NCBI GenBank assembly: GCA_029378245.1
Contig: JARKIF010000011.1
Coordinates: 1,116,001-1,180,000, forward strand
Direction of reading: 5' to 3'
Source of the DNA: Roridomyces roridus
Taxonomy: Eukaryota; Basidiomycota; Agaricomycetes; Agaricales; Mycenaceae
DNA length: 64,000 bases
The position numbers and the translations under genes were made by a program. Position 1 is the stretch's first letter; every line of letters starts with the position of its first letter. Shown piece after piece: positions 1 to 10,293 of this stretch. The notes beneath the pieces are model-generated. The model ran no database searches and was not told the DNA's origin. It saw only the letters and a list, made by a program, of their open reading frames with translations.

Positions 1-1900
1 ACCTACTCGAGCTATCTACTATACACTAGTGCGCGTGACGCTGCATATCACCGACAACGTCTTATCATCTCCTTCCGTGCGAGGGCAGCAGCATTGGTTG
101 CCCTGTAACCTGCTGCGTACCGATTTGCTTGAGTTTTAGAGGCAGCATCCGAGGCGGGATTGCTCCTGGTCTTTGTGCGACGCCGAGCTGCATGAATTCG
201 ATCCTGAGCAAGGACCTCGTCTCGATGGCTTGGAGGGTGTCAGAGAGTAGCGAGGAGCACAAGATTCGAGACGCACGTTGATAAGCATGGAATTTGACTG
301 CCCTTGAAAACGCGCGTTTTGCACGATTTCAGAGGTAGTATCCTAGCTAAGTCATCTCAGTACAAGACTGATGTTGAGCCCAGAGACAGTCAGTGTGGTG
401 GATACTTCAGAGTACTGTACGGGTTGAAGGGTATTTACCTGAATATGACCGACGGGCTCACTCCGAAACATGTAGGAGTTGTGGATACCTGCTCTACCAA
501 TGGGATACGCCAATTAAACAAGTTCTTAACCGTTGTACGATTGTCAGCTGTTCGAACCTTGGTGCGAGTGCAATTCGGAGGTTCGGAAGTTCACGGGATG
601 ATGGGCAAGTCGGCCGAAAAGCCTGAAACATGAGTAGACCGCCGAAGCGGGTCCGAAGGGAGTGACGTAGTTGTCATCAGCAGTCGGGACAAGGAGGATC
701 CGGGTCGGATACTAGTCTTTGAACTAGTATCTGCTGGTATCCGGGACAGGTAGTCGGAGATATGGGTATCGTTCTGGACCTACAACCTATGGGCGTACGT
801 CTGGAGGGTATACAATCAAGGGAGAGGTCGGATACGACTTCACTAAAATCAGTCGAGTCATGGATCAATGTTGGAGTCACGGATCGACAGGTCCGCCACG
901 CGGAATCATGGCTTGGCACACCGGCCGTACACGATGCCGGTTCTAATCAACCAATCAGGGTGTTTCCATTCCAGATACCAAGGACATTTCTAATTATTGC
1001 GCCATTCGTTTGTACTATCATATGATTCTCGGACCTGTATAAAGTAGATAGAGTGCTACCCAAGAGGGCAGCGGATACTTCCCCCACTAGCAAACTACCA
1101 GCTGCGATCAAGGGTTTTGTCCGAGGCTTTCGACAGTGCATTGCGTAGTTAAGCAATCGCTATTGAAAATCTAAACATTTGTTTGTTGGCTATTGTGTGT
1201 GTGACTTGAGTGTGAATCAGTGTGTTGGAATCAGTATCTGTTGGATTGTGTCGTACCGTGTGTCTGTCAAGGGTTATTTGTGTGTTCAGAGTTGTGAAGT
1301 GTTGGAATCTACGAAATCCGTGTTGTATCGGTCGCTGTCGTCTTCGGATACCAGTGTAAAAAGGGATCGAGAGACCCAAAAACCTGCTTTATTGCAAAAC
1401 CCGGCTTTAGCCAAACTCAATCTATCTTTTGTGTTAGCTGTGAAGCTTTACCATCTACAAAACGCTTTAGAATCGTCATTCTTGGTTCATATCAAGGATC
1501 TCAATTCCCAATACTTTGTTTCGACATCGTATCCGAGACTATATCACCCAATTCCCTACAACCTTTACAAGGCCCTGTACTAGGGACTTATACTCGCCAC
1601 ATTCCCGCTATTCAATAGTTGTCACTCGCCCCGGAGCTCGTGATTGGGTTAGTTGGATATAGATTCGTCTGTATCTCGACTCATCTGGTTAGATTCTTCG
1701 AGTGTTGTCGATTTCTATAGTAGGTTTAGAGCACATAGATCAACGTCCGTCTGTAGGTAGCTTGGCGCTCTGCTCCTGAAACCCGGTCCTTGGGCGGCAT
1801 TGTGAGAGCAGGTGCTTCGCGAGGTCAAGGCCAGAGTATTCCAGGACCTTGGGGAAGGAGTGGTGCAGAGAGAAGGATAGGTGGTAGACCGAAGAAGTGG
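1..1900. other. no supported gene; retroelement-like non-coding sequence
   Basis: No open frame here has a recognisable domain or plausible splice structure. A TATA-like motif (TATAAAG) lies near 1038, followed by T/G-rich sequence with many TGTG steps, which would suit an old LTR or a 5' leader, but I found no second copy in the window. On the minus strand a frame stays open from about 1900 down to about 1740, without recognisable content. I see nothing else that can be supported. Confidence 0.4.
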
Positions 1901-3012
1901 TTACGAGAACTTACTTGCTAAGTTCTCGTTCTTTTAAAATTCAGTCAGGCCAGAATCCCGACAACTTTTTATACGGATTCAGACTTTTGATGAGGGTGGC
2001 TGTGCTGTTTCCTTTTTGCGGCTACAATCAGCAATTTTGACAGCTGCCATCAGTGAGTTTTTCCTTTCTCTCCAGAGCATTCTATTTCGGCTGAAATGAC
2101 CTGAGATTTTGCAATCACACTCCTAGTAACTGGACTCGAGTTTTGTTCCCCCAAGGTGAGGTCTCATTCCAGATATTACATATGATATCTGTGATTTACC
2201 TGCCGTTTTCAATCAGCTCATTTCAAGTTAACCAGAGACCCTGGATCTCTGGGATGTAATCAGACTGAAGAAGGAGGTGTACTATTGCTTAGAACACCCT
2301 CCTCAGAAATTACAAAAATTCTTTGCAGCCAAAAGTTTAAAGAACATAAACTCTGTGATGGATGTTCATATGCATCAACACTGATTCCCCATGTCCTCAA
2401 TTGAGATTCCATCCTTTGTGTGAAATATTGGAGTAGATTGAAGATGAATCTCCGTTTGAAAGTATGCGCAGAGCCCACAATTCTCATCAAAACCCTGGAT
2501 GCTGGAGCACAGGGGTAATACTTAGGTATAGATCCCCAAGTGACTCCACAGGGCTGCTGGGCCTGTTGAGTACTTGACTTTTTCACCACAGTCACACTAA
2601 GATGTAGTGAGCTCTGGGTCCTGTTGCCACAGAAGGTTCAAAGGAAGTCAGATGGCCTACTTAATCTTCTGCTATTAGCTAATGAATGAGGACCAGGGCT
2701 TGGCAGTGTAAGGCAAACTGACTGCAAAAATGCACACAAACACTCTTCCTTGAGCTGTCCAGGCCACCGTGGGGCATTTTCAATCCTCTGCCAGTTGGAT
2801 ATTTGGACAGAGCAAGGAGGGATCAAAGGTTGATCAAAGGTGTCACAATCATCACGTCACTGCAAACCGGGTTCTCTACACAGCCACACAATCACATTTG
2901 CCTTGATTTCAACTTGATTTCTTGTTGATTTCACCCAACACACCGTGTACATTTTCACACAAGGAAGTTCTCGTCTATGCCGTGCTCTGCAACGGCCCGT
3001 ACCCCAAGTTTT
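1901..3012 (+). repeat. left arm of long inverted repeat
   Basis: This is the reverse complement of 5767-6876. The match runs from the outer hairpin to a point just inside a CCGTACCCCAAG motif near 3000-3011. The translations on opposite strands are identical over at least 111 residues, which points to very high identity. Open frames inside the arm are mirrored exactly in the other arm and show no family resemblance, so I treat the arm as non-coding. Confidence 0.9.
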
Positions 3013-3224
3013 GGGGAAGGGAGGCAGAGAAAGATCGTGGTCAGGAGCAAGATTTGTAACTTGATATTGGATGCGATGCCAGCCCAAGTGCATCCTGCAC
3101 CACAAAATGGTCTGTTAATTACAACCAAATTCAAATACCTCAGGAATGCTACTAAGACATGACTGGATGTGCCAGATGTGGCAGAACAGGTTTGTGGTGA
3201 GAGCGAAAAAAAGAATCCGTTGCA

Positions 3225-3300
3225 CTCGGACCATGGTAGGTCAGTGACACGCGTGGTAGGTCAGTCACTTTCTGCTCGTCGGCCGTGGTAGGTCAGTGAT
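3225..3300 (+). repeat. three short direct copies of GTGGTAGGTCAGT-like motif
   Basis: The motif (T/G)GGTAGGTCAGTGA occurs three times at roughly 25-35 bp spacing between the left arm and the 3' end of the TET/JBP relic. The function is unknown. It could be a decayed minisatellite or part of the former 3' region of the gene. Confidence 0.5.
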
Positions 3301-4627
3301 TTTCTGTTCTTCAACTGCACAAACTCAATCTCAAAGCAAGAAATAGGATTGTGGATCTCAATAAAGCATATATCATCTATCTACTGAGTCTTGTAGAGTG
3401 ATTCGAGTTCGTCCAAGGTCATAAAGTAAGACAGTCCATCCTCCCATCGTGTTCCCGCCGCCTTGTCCCTCTCCGCCTTCTCCTCTGGTGATGCACTCGC
3501 AAGGAACTCATCATCTGTCCTGTTCCCGTTCGCCACCCAACGGAATAGCAAACCCGAGGTGAATTGGGTGAAGGAATGACGTTTCTTGTGGGGCTGGATC
3601 GGGGTATTCGAATGCGTGATGATTGCCAAGGGAATGAAGATTGTCGAGCCGGGAGGGAAGCGGATGATGAGACGCAGTTCCCAGAGGATGATATGCCCAC
3701 CGAGGTCGGGGTTGTAGTCGCCGAGGGCGGTCACTGGGCACCATCCTGCTGCCAAGTTTCCAAAGTCTCTTTGTGTGGCCTCGTGACGGCACGCCCGAAG
3801 TTCCAGGTACAGGCCGCGTGTACACCGGTGTCGAAATTCCATCGCATCTGCTTCCATGCAAGCAGATCGTCCTTGCACTTCTGGTAGCGAGTGAGTAGGC
3901 GAGGGGCGTAGAGTGACATGAGTACTAAGCGGATGTCAGCAAGGTCCGCAAAGTAAAGGCAGGATACGTACACACGGTGAATCCTACAATCTGGAGGAAG
4001 AAACGGTGGTGCATGAGTTCGCCGGTAATTTGAGTATTGGTGGGGTTGGTGTGCAACTCGCCAGGCTCCTACACAAACGCCATGAGCGGCGGGGAGGAGA
4101 CGGGAGGGAAAGACGTACCATTTGACCAGTTCCAAAGGAAGGCCCACGGGTCAAGGCTGCATACTCGTCCTGCGCCCGCCGGTGCTGATACTCGTGGGCA
4201 GACAGGTGTATACGCTCCTCGCGCTGCTCCATCTCACTAGCAGCACCGTTAACAACCACCTTCCACCGCTCTTTATCCCTCGGTTGACCGCCCAGAAGTG
4301 CAATGATTTGTCTTTTGGAGTCCACGATGGGTATAGTGAGCCTAGCGTGACAATGAGCTCGGGCAGTAGTTGGAGGTAGGAGGAGGACTTACCATCCAAG
4401 CCAGGGTACGTATCTGAAACCGCGTTTGCCCACCAACGCGTCCACCTGCTCTTGAGTGTACATGGAGGGTCCCATTCCCGTGTCACCGACGCTGAGTTCA
4501 CTCAGCTCGTCCCCGTACTCCCAGGCAACATCCTCCCCTCTCCGGACTCCAATCCACCCAGGCTTGGAGTGGGGCAGGTCGTTGGCGTCGACGTTGACAT
4601 GTATGGCCGATGAGGTGTAGCTGTACC

Positions 4628-4860
4628 ACATAGGCAATGTACCCTGTCATGCCTGGGGGGTACATTTAATTGTGGCCACAGCTTGACAACCCAGCCACAG
4701 TGTGCCCACATTGCATTGTACCCTGTCACAGCCTTGCTAAATGAATTGCACCCAGCCACAGCAGGGCAAAATAGCTGCCAGCAGGCTGAATTGAACCCCA
4801 AACCTCCAGGGTAGGGATTACTATATTAGGAAAGACTGCTTACTGCTACACTACAGAACC
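4628..4860 (-). repeat. tRNA-headed SINE-like element, copy 1
   Basis: On the minus strand the sequence begins GGTTCTGTAGTGTAGCAGT, which is A-box-like, and has a B-box-like GGGGTTCAATTC about 60 nt further on. A body follows that contains GGGTACAATGCAATGTGGGC and ends near GTACATTGCCTATGTGG. The body is shared with copy 2 at 5158-5385, but the tRNA-like head is different. It lies inside the TET/JBP relic. Confidence 0.6.
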
Positions 4861-5157
4861 ATACTGGTTGCTTTATTTGATGCCACCACAACCCTATTTG
4901 ACCAGCCCTGATCTGATGCTGTCATTCACATTGGATAATGCCCCTAACCATCACTCACAGCAGATATCGCCCCTAACCGCCCATTCACAGTGGATTCCCA
5001 GTTCTTCCACTCACAGATGAAGCCGCGGGGGGGATGTCATTTGTTTAGGGGTGCACCAAACCTAACCTAACCTAACCTAACCCACGTCTAACCGCCGATT
5101 CACTGCTGGATCTCAGTCTGAGGGCATAGTTTGGCTTAATGTGGAGAGCCATCTGTC
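4861..5157. other. spacer between the two SINE-like copies
   Basis: No gene. It contains loosely repeated CCCCTAACC(A/G)(C/T)(C/T) followed by TTCACAGTGGAT-like motifs (about 4945, 4970, 5090) and four CCTAA units in a row at about 5062-5084. The CCTAA run is too short to call a telomere tract. Confidence 0.5.
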
Positions 5158-5385
5158 ACTCTTCTCTAGCTCAGTTGGTTAAGGTGTCTGCCATCCACTC
5201 TCCCTGGATGACAGCAGGAGGTTTTGGGTTCAATTCCCCCTTGCTGCATTTTAATTTCTTTGCTGTGCACTGCCAAAGGTACATTGCAATGTGGGCACAT
5301 GATGGCTGCCTTGTCAAGGTGTCACCTTATTTGAATGTACCCCCCTGCCACGGCAAGGTACAATGCATTGTGGCTACAACCCAGG
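5158..5385 (+). repeat. tRNA-headed SINE-like element, copy 2
   Basis: On the plus strand CTCTAGCTCAGTTGGTTAAG is a good Pol III A box, and GGGTTCAATTCCCCC at about 5226 is a good B box. The part between them does not fold as an intact tRNA. After position 5278 the body (GGTACATTGCAATGTGGGCA, then GTACCCCCCTGCC, ending GGTACAATGCATTGTGG) matches the body of copy 1 in opposite orientation. Confidence 0.65.
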
Positions 5386-5766
5386 GTGGGCCGATGATGC
5401 GGCCTCCCCTGCTCTTTTGAGGTGGACGTGTTTGAGCTTGGGGTTGGTGGTGGAGGCAGGATTTTGGCGTCGTTCCTCGTCGCGCTTGACCTTGGACTTG
5501 ATCTTCCCATGAGCTTTGGCAGACTGCGATGGCTTGTGGAGTCGATCACGGTAGTGCGGGGTGGAGGTAGACGCGGCTTGGCGAGCTCGAGCGCGTTTGA
5601 ATGAGAATTTGACCTTGCGATGGTCGGCAGCAGGGGCACCAGACGCGATGGGAGGTGAGATGGCAGTGGAGACGGGAATGGAAGCCTCGGGGTCGGCCAC
5701 TGGCACAGCGTCAATATGTAGCCAAAAGCAGAAAGATCAGCCACGCACCGTCCACAGTCAGAGACG

Positions 5767-6876
5767 ACTTGGGGGTACGGGCCGTTGCAGAGCACGGCAT
5801 AGACGAGAACTTCCTTGTGTGAAAATGTACACGGTGTGTTGGGTGAAATCAACAAGAAATCAAGTTGAAATCAAGGCAAATGTGATTGTGTGGCTGTGTA
5901 GAGAACCCGGTTTGCAGTGACGTGATGATTGTGACACCTTTGATCAACCTTTGATCCCTCCTTGCTCTGTCCAAATATCCAACTGGCAGAGGATTGAAAA
6001 TGCCCCACGGTGGCCTGGACAGCTCAAGGAAGAGTGTTTGTGTGCATTTTTGCAGTCAGTTTGCCTTACACTGCCAAGCCCTGGTCCTCATTCATTAGCT
6101 AATAGCAGAAGATTAAGTAGGCCATCTGACTTCCTTTGAACCTTCTGTGGCAACAGGACCCAGAGCTCACTACATCTTAGTGTGACTGTGGTGAAAAAGT
6201 CAAGTACTCAACAGGCCCAGCAGCCCTGTGGAGTCACTTGGGGATCTATACCTAAGTATTACCCCTGTGCTCCAGCATCCAGGGTTTTGATGAGAATTGT
6301 GGGCTCTGCGCATACTTTCAAACGGAGATTCATCTTCAATCTACTCCAATATTTCACACAAAGGATGGAATCTCAATTGAGGACATGGGGAATCAGTGTT
6401 GATGCATATGAACATCCATCACAGAGTTTATGTTCTTTAAACTTTTGGCTGCAAAGAATTTTTGTAATTTCTGAGGAGGGTGTTCTAAGCAATAGTACAC
6501 CTCCTTCTTCAGTCTGATTACATCCCAGAGATCCAGGGTCTCTGGTTAACTTGAAATGAGCTGATTGAAAACGGCAGGTAAATCACAGATATCATATGTA
6601 ATATCTGGAATGAGACCTCACCTTGGGGGAACAAAACTCGAGTCCAGTTACTAGGAGTGTGATTGCAAAATCTCAGGTCATTTCAGCCGAAATAGAATGC
6701 TCTGGAGAGAAAGGAAAAACTCACTGATGGCAGCTGTCAAAATTGCTGATTGTAGCCGCAAAAAGGAAACAGCACAGCCACCCTCATCAAAAGTCTGAAT
6801 CCGTATAAAAAGTTGTCGGGATTCTGGCCTGACTGAATTTTAAAAGAACGAGAACTTAGCAAGTAAGTTCTCGTAA
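5767..6876 (-). repeat. right arm of long inverted repeat
   Basis: This is the mirror copy of 1901-3012. Its outer edge abuts a reading frame on the minus strand (see 6877-7207), so the arm may have cut an existing gene. Confidence 0.9.
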
Positions 6877-7207
6877 AAGGGCAGGGACGATGGTATCCTC
6901 CGGGTCGTCAAAGTTCCCGCTCATCTGCTGCTCCTCGAGGCATATCCTCAGCTGCTCCTCGGCGTCAAAGTATACGGCAGGTTCGATGGCAAGGCCCAGG
7001 GCGAGGTCGAAGGGGGAGTACTCCTTGTTGGACCGGAGACGACGCCTCGGAAGTTGGATAAAGCCTGCAGCTCAAGTAGTTAGCATCTAGGAGGTGGAGG
7101 AGGGAATAAAGTGCCAGCGCCAAGTTCCGCGAGGGAGCTCTTTGCGGCGTGCGCCGGGTTCCAAGGTCGGATTCCATTGCATGGGGAGTGGAATTGGACT
7201 TACCATC
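6877..7207 (-). pseudogene. gene fragment cut by the right inverted arm
   Basis: On the minus strand an upstream piece ends at ATGGATG followed by a GTAAGT donor at about 7204. A CTGCAG acceptor at about 7057 leads into an open exon that reads GFIQLPRRRLRSNKEYSPF and then a Glu-rich stretch (FDAEEQLRICLEEQQ). This frame runs without a stop into the hairpin at the end of the inverted arm. The upstream piece contains CWQCPGCVFMDG, a possible metal-binding CxxC. Codon use has the high third-position C/G seen in real exons of the window. I do not recognise the family. It may be a truncated gene of another transposon. Confidence 0.4.
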
Positions 7208-7547
7208 CATGAAAACGCAGCCTGGGCACTGCCAGCAAGACGAAGGGAAAAGAGATGTCGAGAACAAAGAGATTTACATAAATTGCAGCCGTATTGCAGC
7301 CGTGTTTGTACGTGACTTTGTTGATCACATTCCCGTGTCTGCCGCGTCGGTCTCGACTTACCACTTTGCTCGTCATACCACTTTGCTCGTCATGAAGAAA
7401 TTCAAGAGTCGATCGAGGCAATGGCAAGTCATGGGCGCTGCATCCGACCCCGACAGCTGCGCCCCCACCCCAGTGAAGAAGCTTCGTTTGGGTCCCGTCA
7501 AACTGGCTGAGTACCAAGACAATCGGGCTAAGGGACGTCAGGATGCC

Positions 7548-9576
7548 TAGGGATGAACACCGCCCGTCTACGGGTAACAGCCGTCAATCTTACGGCTTGA
7601 GACGGTTACGGGCCGTCTTTTTCACATTTCAATGGGTCCGACGGGACGGGACGGCAAAATTGACGGGTACGGGCCGTCAAAAGACGGGTCCCGTACGAAT
7701 GTCATCAAAGTGCCCACACTTGAACTGTGAAAACCATCTTGCCCTGCTGTAGTGCTCTCTAGAGATGTTGCCAATGTCAGTACATCTTATTCTGGTGAGC
7801 CAACCAAGAGTTCATGGTTTGATGTAGATTTGGAGTCAGATGTCCCATCAATCAGCCAATAAGAGGCTGATAGTGCCCTCGGATCCAAAGCACATTGTCA
7901 ACACCTGCTTGCGCCGGTTGTCCGACCACCGGCTCAACAGAGTCCGGTCAAAAATACCTCTGATCCGTCCATCACGGTGACGAATGTGCTCTAAACCCAA
8001 GGGAGAAACCCAACACCACTGTATCGTATACGGTGGTACACAGGAATAAGCAAGTAGCTTATTTAGATAACCAACACAGACACGAGCTCGTAGCGAGTGT
8101 ATTCAATCGAGTGTTCAGACGAGTAAAAGTCCCAATACAGGTCCTTATACAGGTAGTAGGTTGTGGAGGGAGAAAGTAATAAGTTTATTCCGAAGGAAAG
8201 TGGTATTTCCAAGGGACGGGTATTAGGTTCAGTCGAGACTGGAACAAGCAACCCTTTTGGTAGATTGTATAGCTTCTCAGCTGTAGTTGATAAGATTGAT
8301 GTAGTAGGTGGGTTGGTGGTCAAACACCGATCGTATTCCTTATTCCGAAACTTCGCAACTCGATCCTACTCTTCTTCCCGACTGGTACTGAGATTCCCTA
8401 GCCAAATACAACGATGTTCCAACGACTTGACTTGACTGATTGCTTAATAGATTCTTGATTGAGGCGAGTACGACGATTTGGTTTCAACAATGACGACGAT
8501 TCCGATTCAAAATAATATGATTCCAACTAGTACAAACTTTAAGAAGCCACTATCCAACACAGTGCACCTCGAAAGCCCAAGCACAACCCTTTAGAGACGC
8601 TAATGCGTACAACAGACGGGGGTGATTGTTCGGCCTCCAAGGGAACACTCTACCTAGTTATATACAAGTCCGGCAATCTAATAAATAATACAGGAATGCG
8701 ATCTTCGCAACGCAATTAGGGTATCCTTGCTATTTCATTGGTCTACAGGTTGGATGGCGCCATCCTCGCACCATCCCAAGCTCAGTCAGCCGTCGATCCA
8801 TCATGTTTCAGTTTGGTAAGGCTGATGCCGAGGGTCGGAAGTCGAGTTCCATTATTCCCATCTTTCCTCCTCTGCGCTATCATTCCAGGACCGGATAGTA
8901 CTGGTCCGTAGCTTTAATCTGATACCCATATCTTGGGTATCCCGTCGTTAAAGACACCATTCCGAAGCTCGCAAGTAGTGATTCCAGAGTGCTCCCGTGT
9001 TCCGATGTCACAGACCAGGCACACGATCTTCCGGCGCCATCATTCCGGTTGGTAATGACTCCAGCTGAGGCCTCGATCGTGATCGATGACTCAACCGTCC
9101 GCTTATTCCCAATTGCTGCTAATTCCCTTGTAACCATCGGATTGAACCAGAGCTCAACGACTTGGTTATAAGATATTCCCATTGGTAAGAGGACTAGCAC
9201 GAACTCCTACGTGTTTCGGAGTGGGTCCGTCAGTCATCTTAGGTTCCCCTTCGACCCGTACAGTACACCATGCATCGTAATCCTACTAGCTGCTTCTGGG
9301 CTCAGCACTAGCGCTCTCGTGAGATGATACTACTGTTGGTTATAAGAGAAATCGCGAAATTTCACGTATTCCTAGCGTGTTCATTTTGCAGTCGTATCAA
9401 CGGATGCCAACCCGTAGACGGCCCGTCAATCTGTGAGATTGACGGGACGGACGGCAGTGTTGCCGTCCCGTACCCGTCCCGTATATTTTTTCGGGGAAGG
9501 GCCCAACGGGGACGGGTACGTACCCGTGTACGGACGGCCGTCAAACGGGTTGACACGGGTACGGTGTGCATCCCTA
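7548..9576. mobile_element. non-autonomous hAT-like element with a solo LTR inside
   Basis: The ends are TAGGGATGAACACCG and CGGTGTGCATCCCTA, a near-perfect terminal inverted repeat. They are flanked by the 8-bp direct repeat AGGATGCC (7540-7547 and 9577-9584). An 8-bp duplication and TAGGG-type ends fit the hAT superfamily. The subterminal regions are rich in ACGGGCCGTC/GACGGCCCGT motifs, possible transposase-binding sites. Without the solo LTR (7978-9399 plus a 4-bp duplicate) the element would be about 600 bp. A remnant frame at about 7745-7850 (DVANVSTSYSGEPTKSSW) has stops and may be degraded transposase sequence. Confidence 0.8.
7978..9399 (-). repeat. solo LTR of the Gypsy family at 24155-25559
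   Basis: It begins TGACGAATGTG, ends GTCGTATCA and is flanked by ACGG on both sides (7974-7977 and 9400-9403), as expected for a solo LTR with a 4-bp target duplication. It is nearly identical to 24155-25559. The clearest difference is 17 extra bases near 9108, between two ATTCCC repeats. No internal region is attached. The long frame inside is shared by both LTR copies and has no protein-like features. Confidence 0.85.
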
Positions 9577-9780
9577 AGGATGCCTGGGATGGTGAGTAGA
9601 TGCGACCCAACATGAACCTTTGCACTCACGCTTGACAGTCATGTCCACCACAAATCGGCAAAATCTTCTCGCCATCCAAGAATTGGCTGCTGCCCCCGAA
9701 TTTGATGCAGCAAATCTGCCAGAGATTCATACGGTCGCGAACGTGTTGGATGGGACACACGAAGCTCAAATCAGTCACGC

Positions 9781-9799
9781 TCATTTTGCAGGCGTATCA
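9781..9799 (-). repeat. 19-nt stub of the 3' LTR
   Basis: TCATTTTGCAGGCGTATCA matches the right end of the LTR at 25541-25559 exactly. The sequence to its left belongs to an unrelated reading frame. A 19-nt match placed directly beside a polypurine tract is unlikely to be chance. Confidence 0.7.
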
Positions 9800-9812
9800 T
9801 CTCCCCTATTTT
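9800..9812 (-). other. polypurine tract candidate
   Basis: On the minus strand AAAATAGGGGAGA lies immediately before the TGATACGCC start of the 3' LTR stub, the expected place for the plus-strand primer of reverse transcription. One pyrimidine interrupts it. Confidence 0.65.
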
Positions 9813-10244
9813 CTAATCCTGACCGCCCCCGGTCAATCCATAGTTCCGGATCATAGCAGCAACGGATGTATTTCAGCGTCTTCCGGTTGATCATTGAATG
9901 TTGTGATGCCGAGGAATTGACCTGCTCGGCTTATTCCCGAACCGCCAATCCTTACGTCACTTCATTATCACTTCTTGCCTCGAGTTTGCCCTCCGCCGAC
10001 GCGTTCCCATACTAAATGAAGAATGCCGTTGCGGAACCGCCTCGTTCCGGCTTCTAGACCATGACTCGGACTCGTGGGTCTTTTATCAAACTCTATTTCG
10101 CAGCTTATAATAGCCCTTTGTATTGAAATAGAGTCATCACCACGGCGACTCACTTTTCCTTCTCAAAACGGCCATGACCATTCTCTTTCCAAAACCCTGG
10201 TACGCTGGCTATTGGCTCCTATGGACTGAATTGAAATTTTCCAG

Positions 10245-10252
10245 TTTATAAG
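10245..10252 (+). promoter_or_regulatory. TATA box of antisense gene I
   Basis: TTTATAAG lies 42 nt upstream of the ATG at 10294, with a pyrimidine-rich CCCCTCC patch between. A similar arrangement precedes gene IV. Confidence 0.5.
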
Positions 10253-10293
10253 ACTTCCATAGCCACGTCGTCCCCTCCTTATCTTTCACCATC

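Larger units (their letters stand above)
3381..5706 (-). pseudogene. TET/JBP-like 2OG-Fe(II) oxygenase relic
   Basis: Read from right to left, the fragments follow the Agaricomycete TET/JBP-like family: a basic N-terminal segment (5706-5410, starting VKFSFKRAR), then DLPHSKPGWIGVR (about 4580), IPIVDSKRQIIALLGG (about 4320), GPSFGTGQ (about 4140), EPGELHTNPTN (about 4060), a helical part ending RYQKCKDDLLAWKQ, and the catalytic jelly-roll ending in FRWVANGNRTDDEF. Family introns are still visible, for example GTAAGT at about 4391. The iron-binding His-x-Asp (HKD), the distal His (ITHSN) and the 2OG-binding Arg (KRHSF) can all be seen, but a 2-nt insertion near 3770 puts HKD in a different frame from the rest. 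SINE sequence occupies 4628-5385. By family, such proteins oxidise 5-methylcytosine; this copy is not functional. The terminal family assignment is from motif memory. Confidence 0.65.
1901..6876. mobile_element. composite element bounded by ~1.1 kb inverted arms
   Basis: Two arms of about 1.1 kb match in inverted orientation (1901-3012 and 5767-6876) and enclose 2.75 kb. Each outer edge carries a 27-nt hairpin palindrome (ACGAGAACTTA, 5-nt loop, TAAGTTCTCGT) at 1903-1929 and 6848-6874. The interior holds a broken TET/JBP-like gene and two SINE-like copies. I could not find a target-site duplication: the bases just outside (GAAGAAGTGG on the left, AAGGGCAGGG on the right) do not match. It may be a long-TIR DNA transposon of the kind that carries TET/JBP genes in mushrooms, or two inverted copies of one repeat that inserted on either side of the gene. 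No transposase is visible inside. Confidence 0.5.
7392..9780 (+). pseudogene. unrecognised gene interrupted by a hAT-like element and cut by the Gypsy element
   Basis: Taking out the hAT-like insertion (7548-9576) and one 8-bp duplicate joins 7392-7547 to 9585-9591 in one frame (RQDA then WDG). A GTGAGT donor at 9592 and an acceptor at 9638 form a 47-nt intron, and exon 2 (9639-9780) reads on from MSTTNRQNLLAIQELAAAP to DGTHEAQISHA. The frame then meets the truncated 3' LTR of the Gypsy element at 9781. The N-terminal part is basic (MKKFKSRSRQW). The product is not recognised; a transposase N-terminus is possible but unproven. The clean restoration of the frame on removing the insertion is direct support that this was a gene. 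Confidence 0.55.

Noticed and set aside
2638..2826. Protein gene in the inverted arm (identical frames at 2638-2826 and 5951-6139)
   Set aside because: The identity follows from the inverted repeat itself; no domain, start context or splice signals support coding.
5060..5084. CCTAA repeats as an interstitial telomere
   Set aside because: Only four units of a 5-mer, while basidiomycete telomeres are TTAGGG; too short to mean anything.
5158..5245. Functional tRNA gene
   Set aside because: A and B boxes are good, but no anticodon or acceptor stem folds and the body is shared with a second SINE-like copy.
8063..8323. Protein gene in the LTR (also at 24240-24500)
   Set aside because: The frame exists only because the LTR is duplicated; composition is not protein-like and it opposes no known LTR gene.
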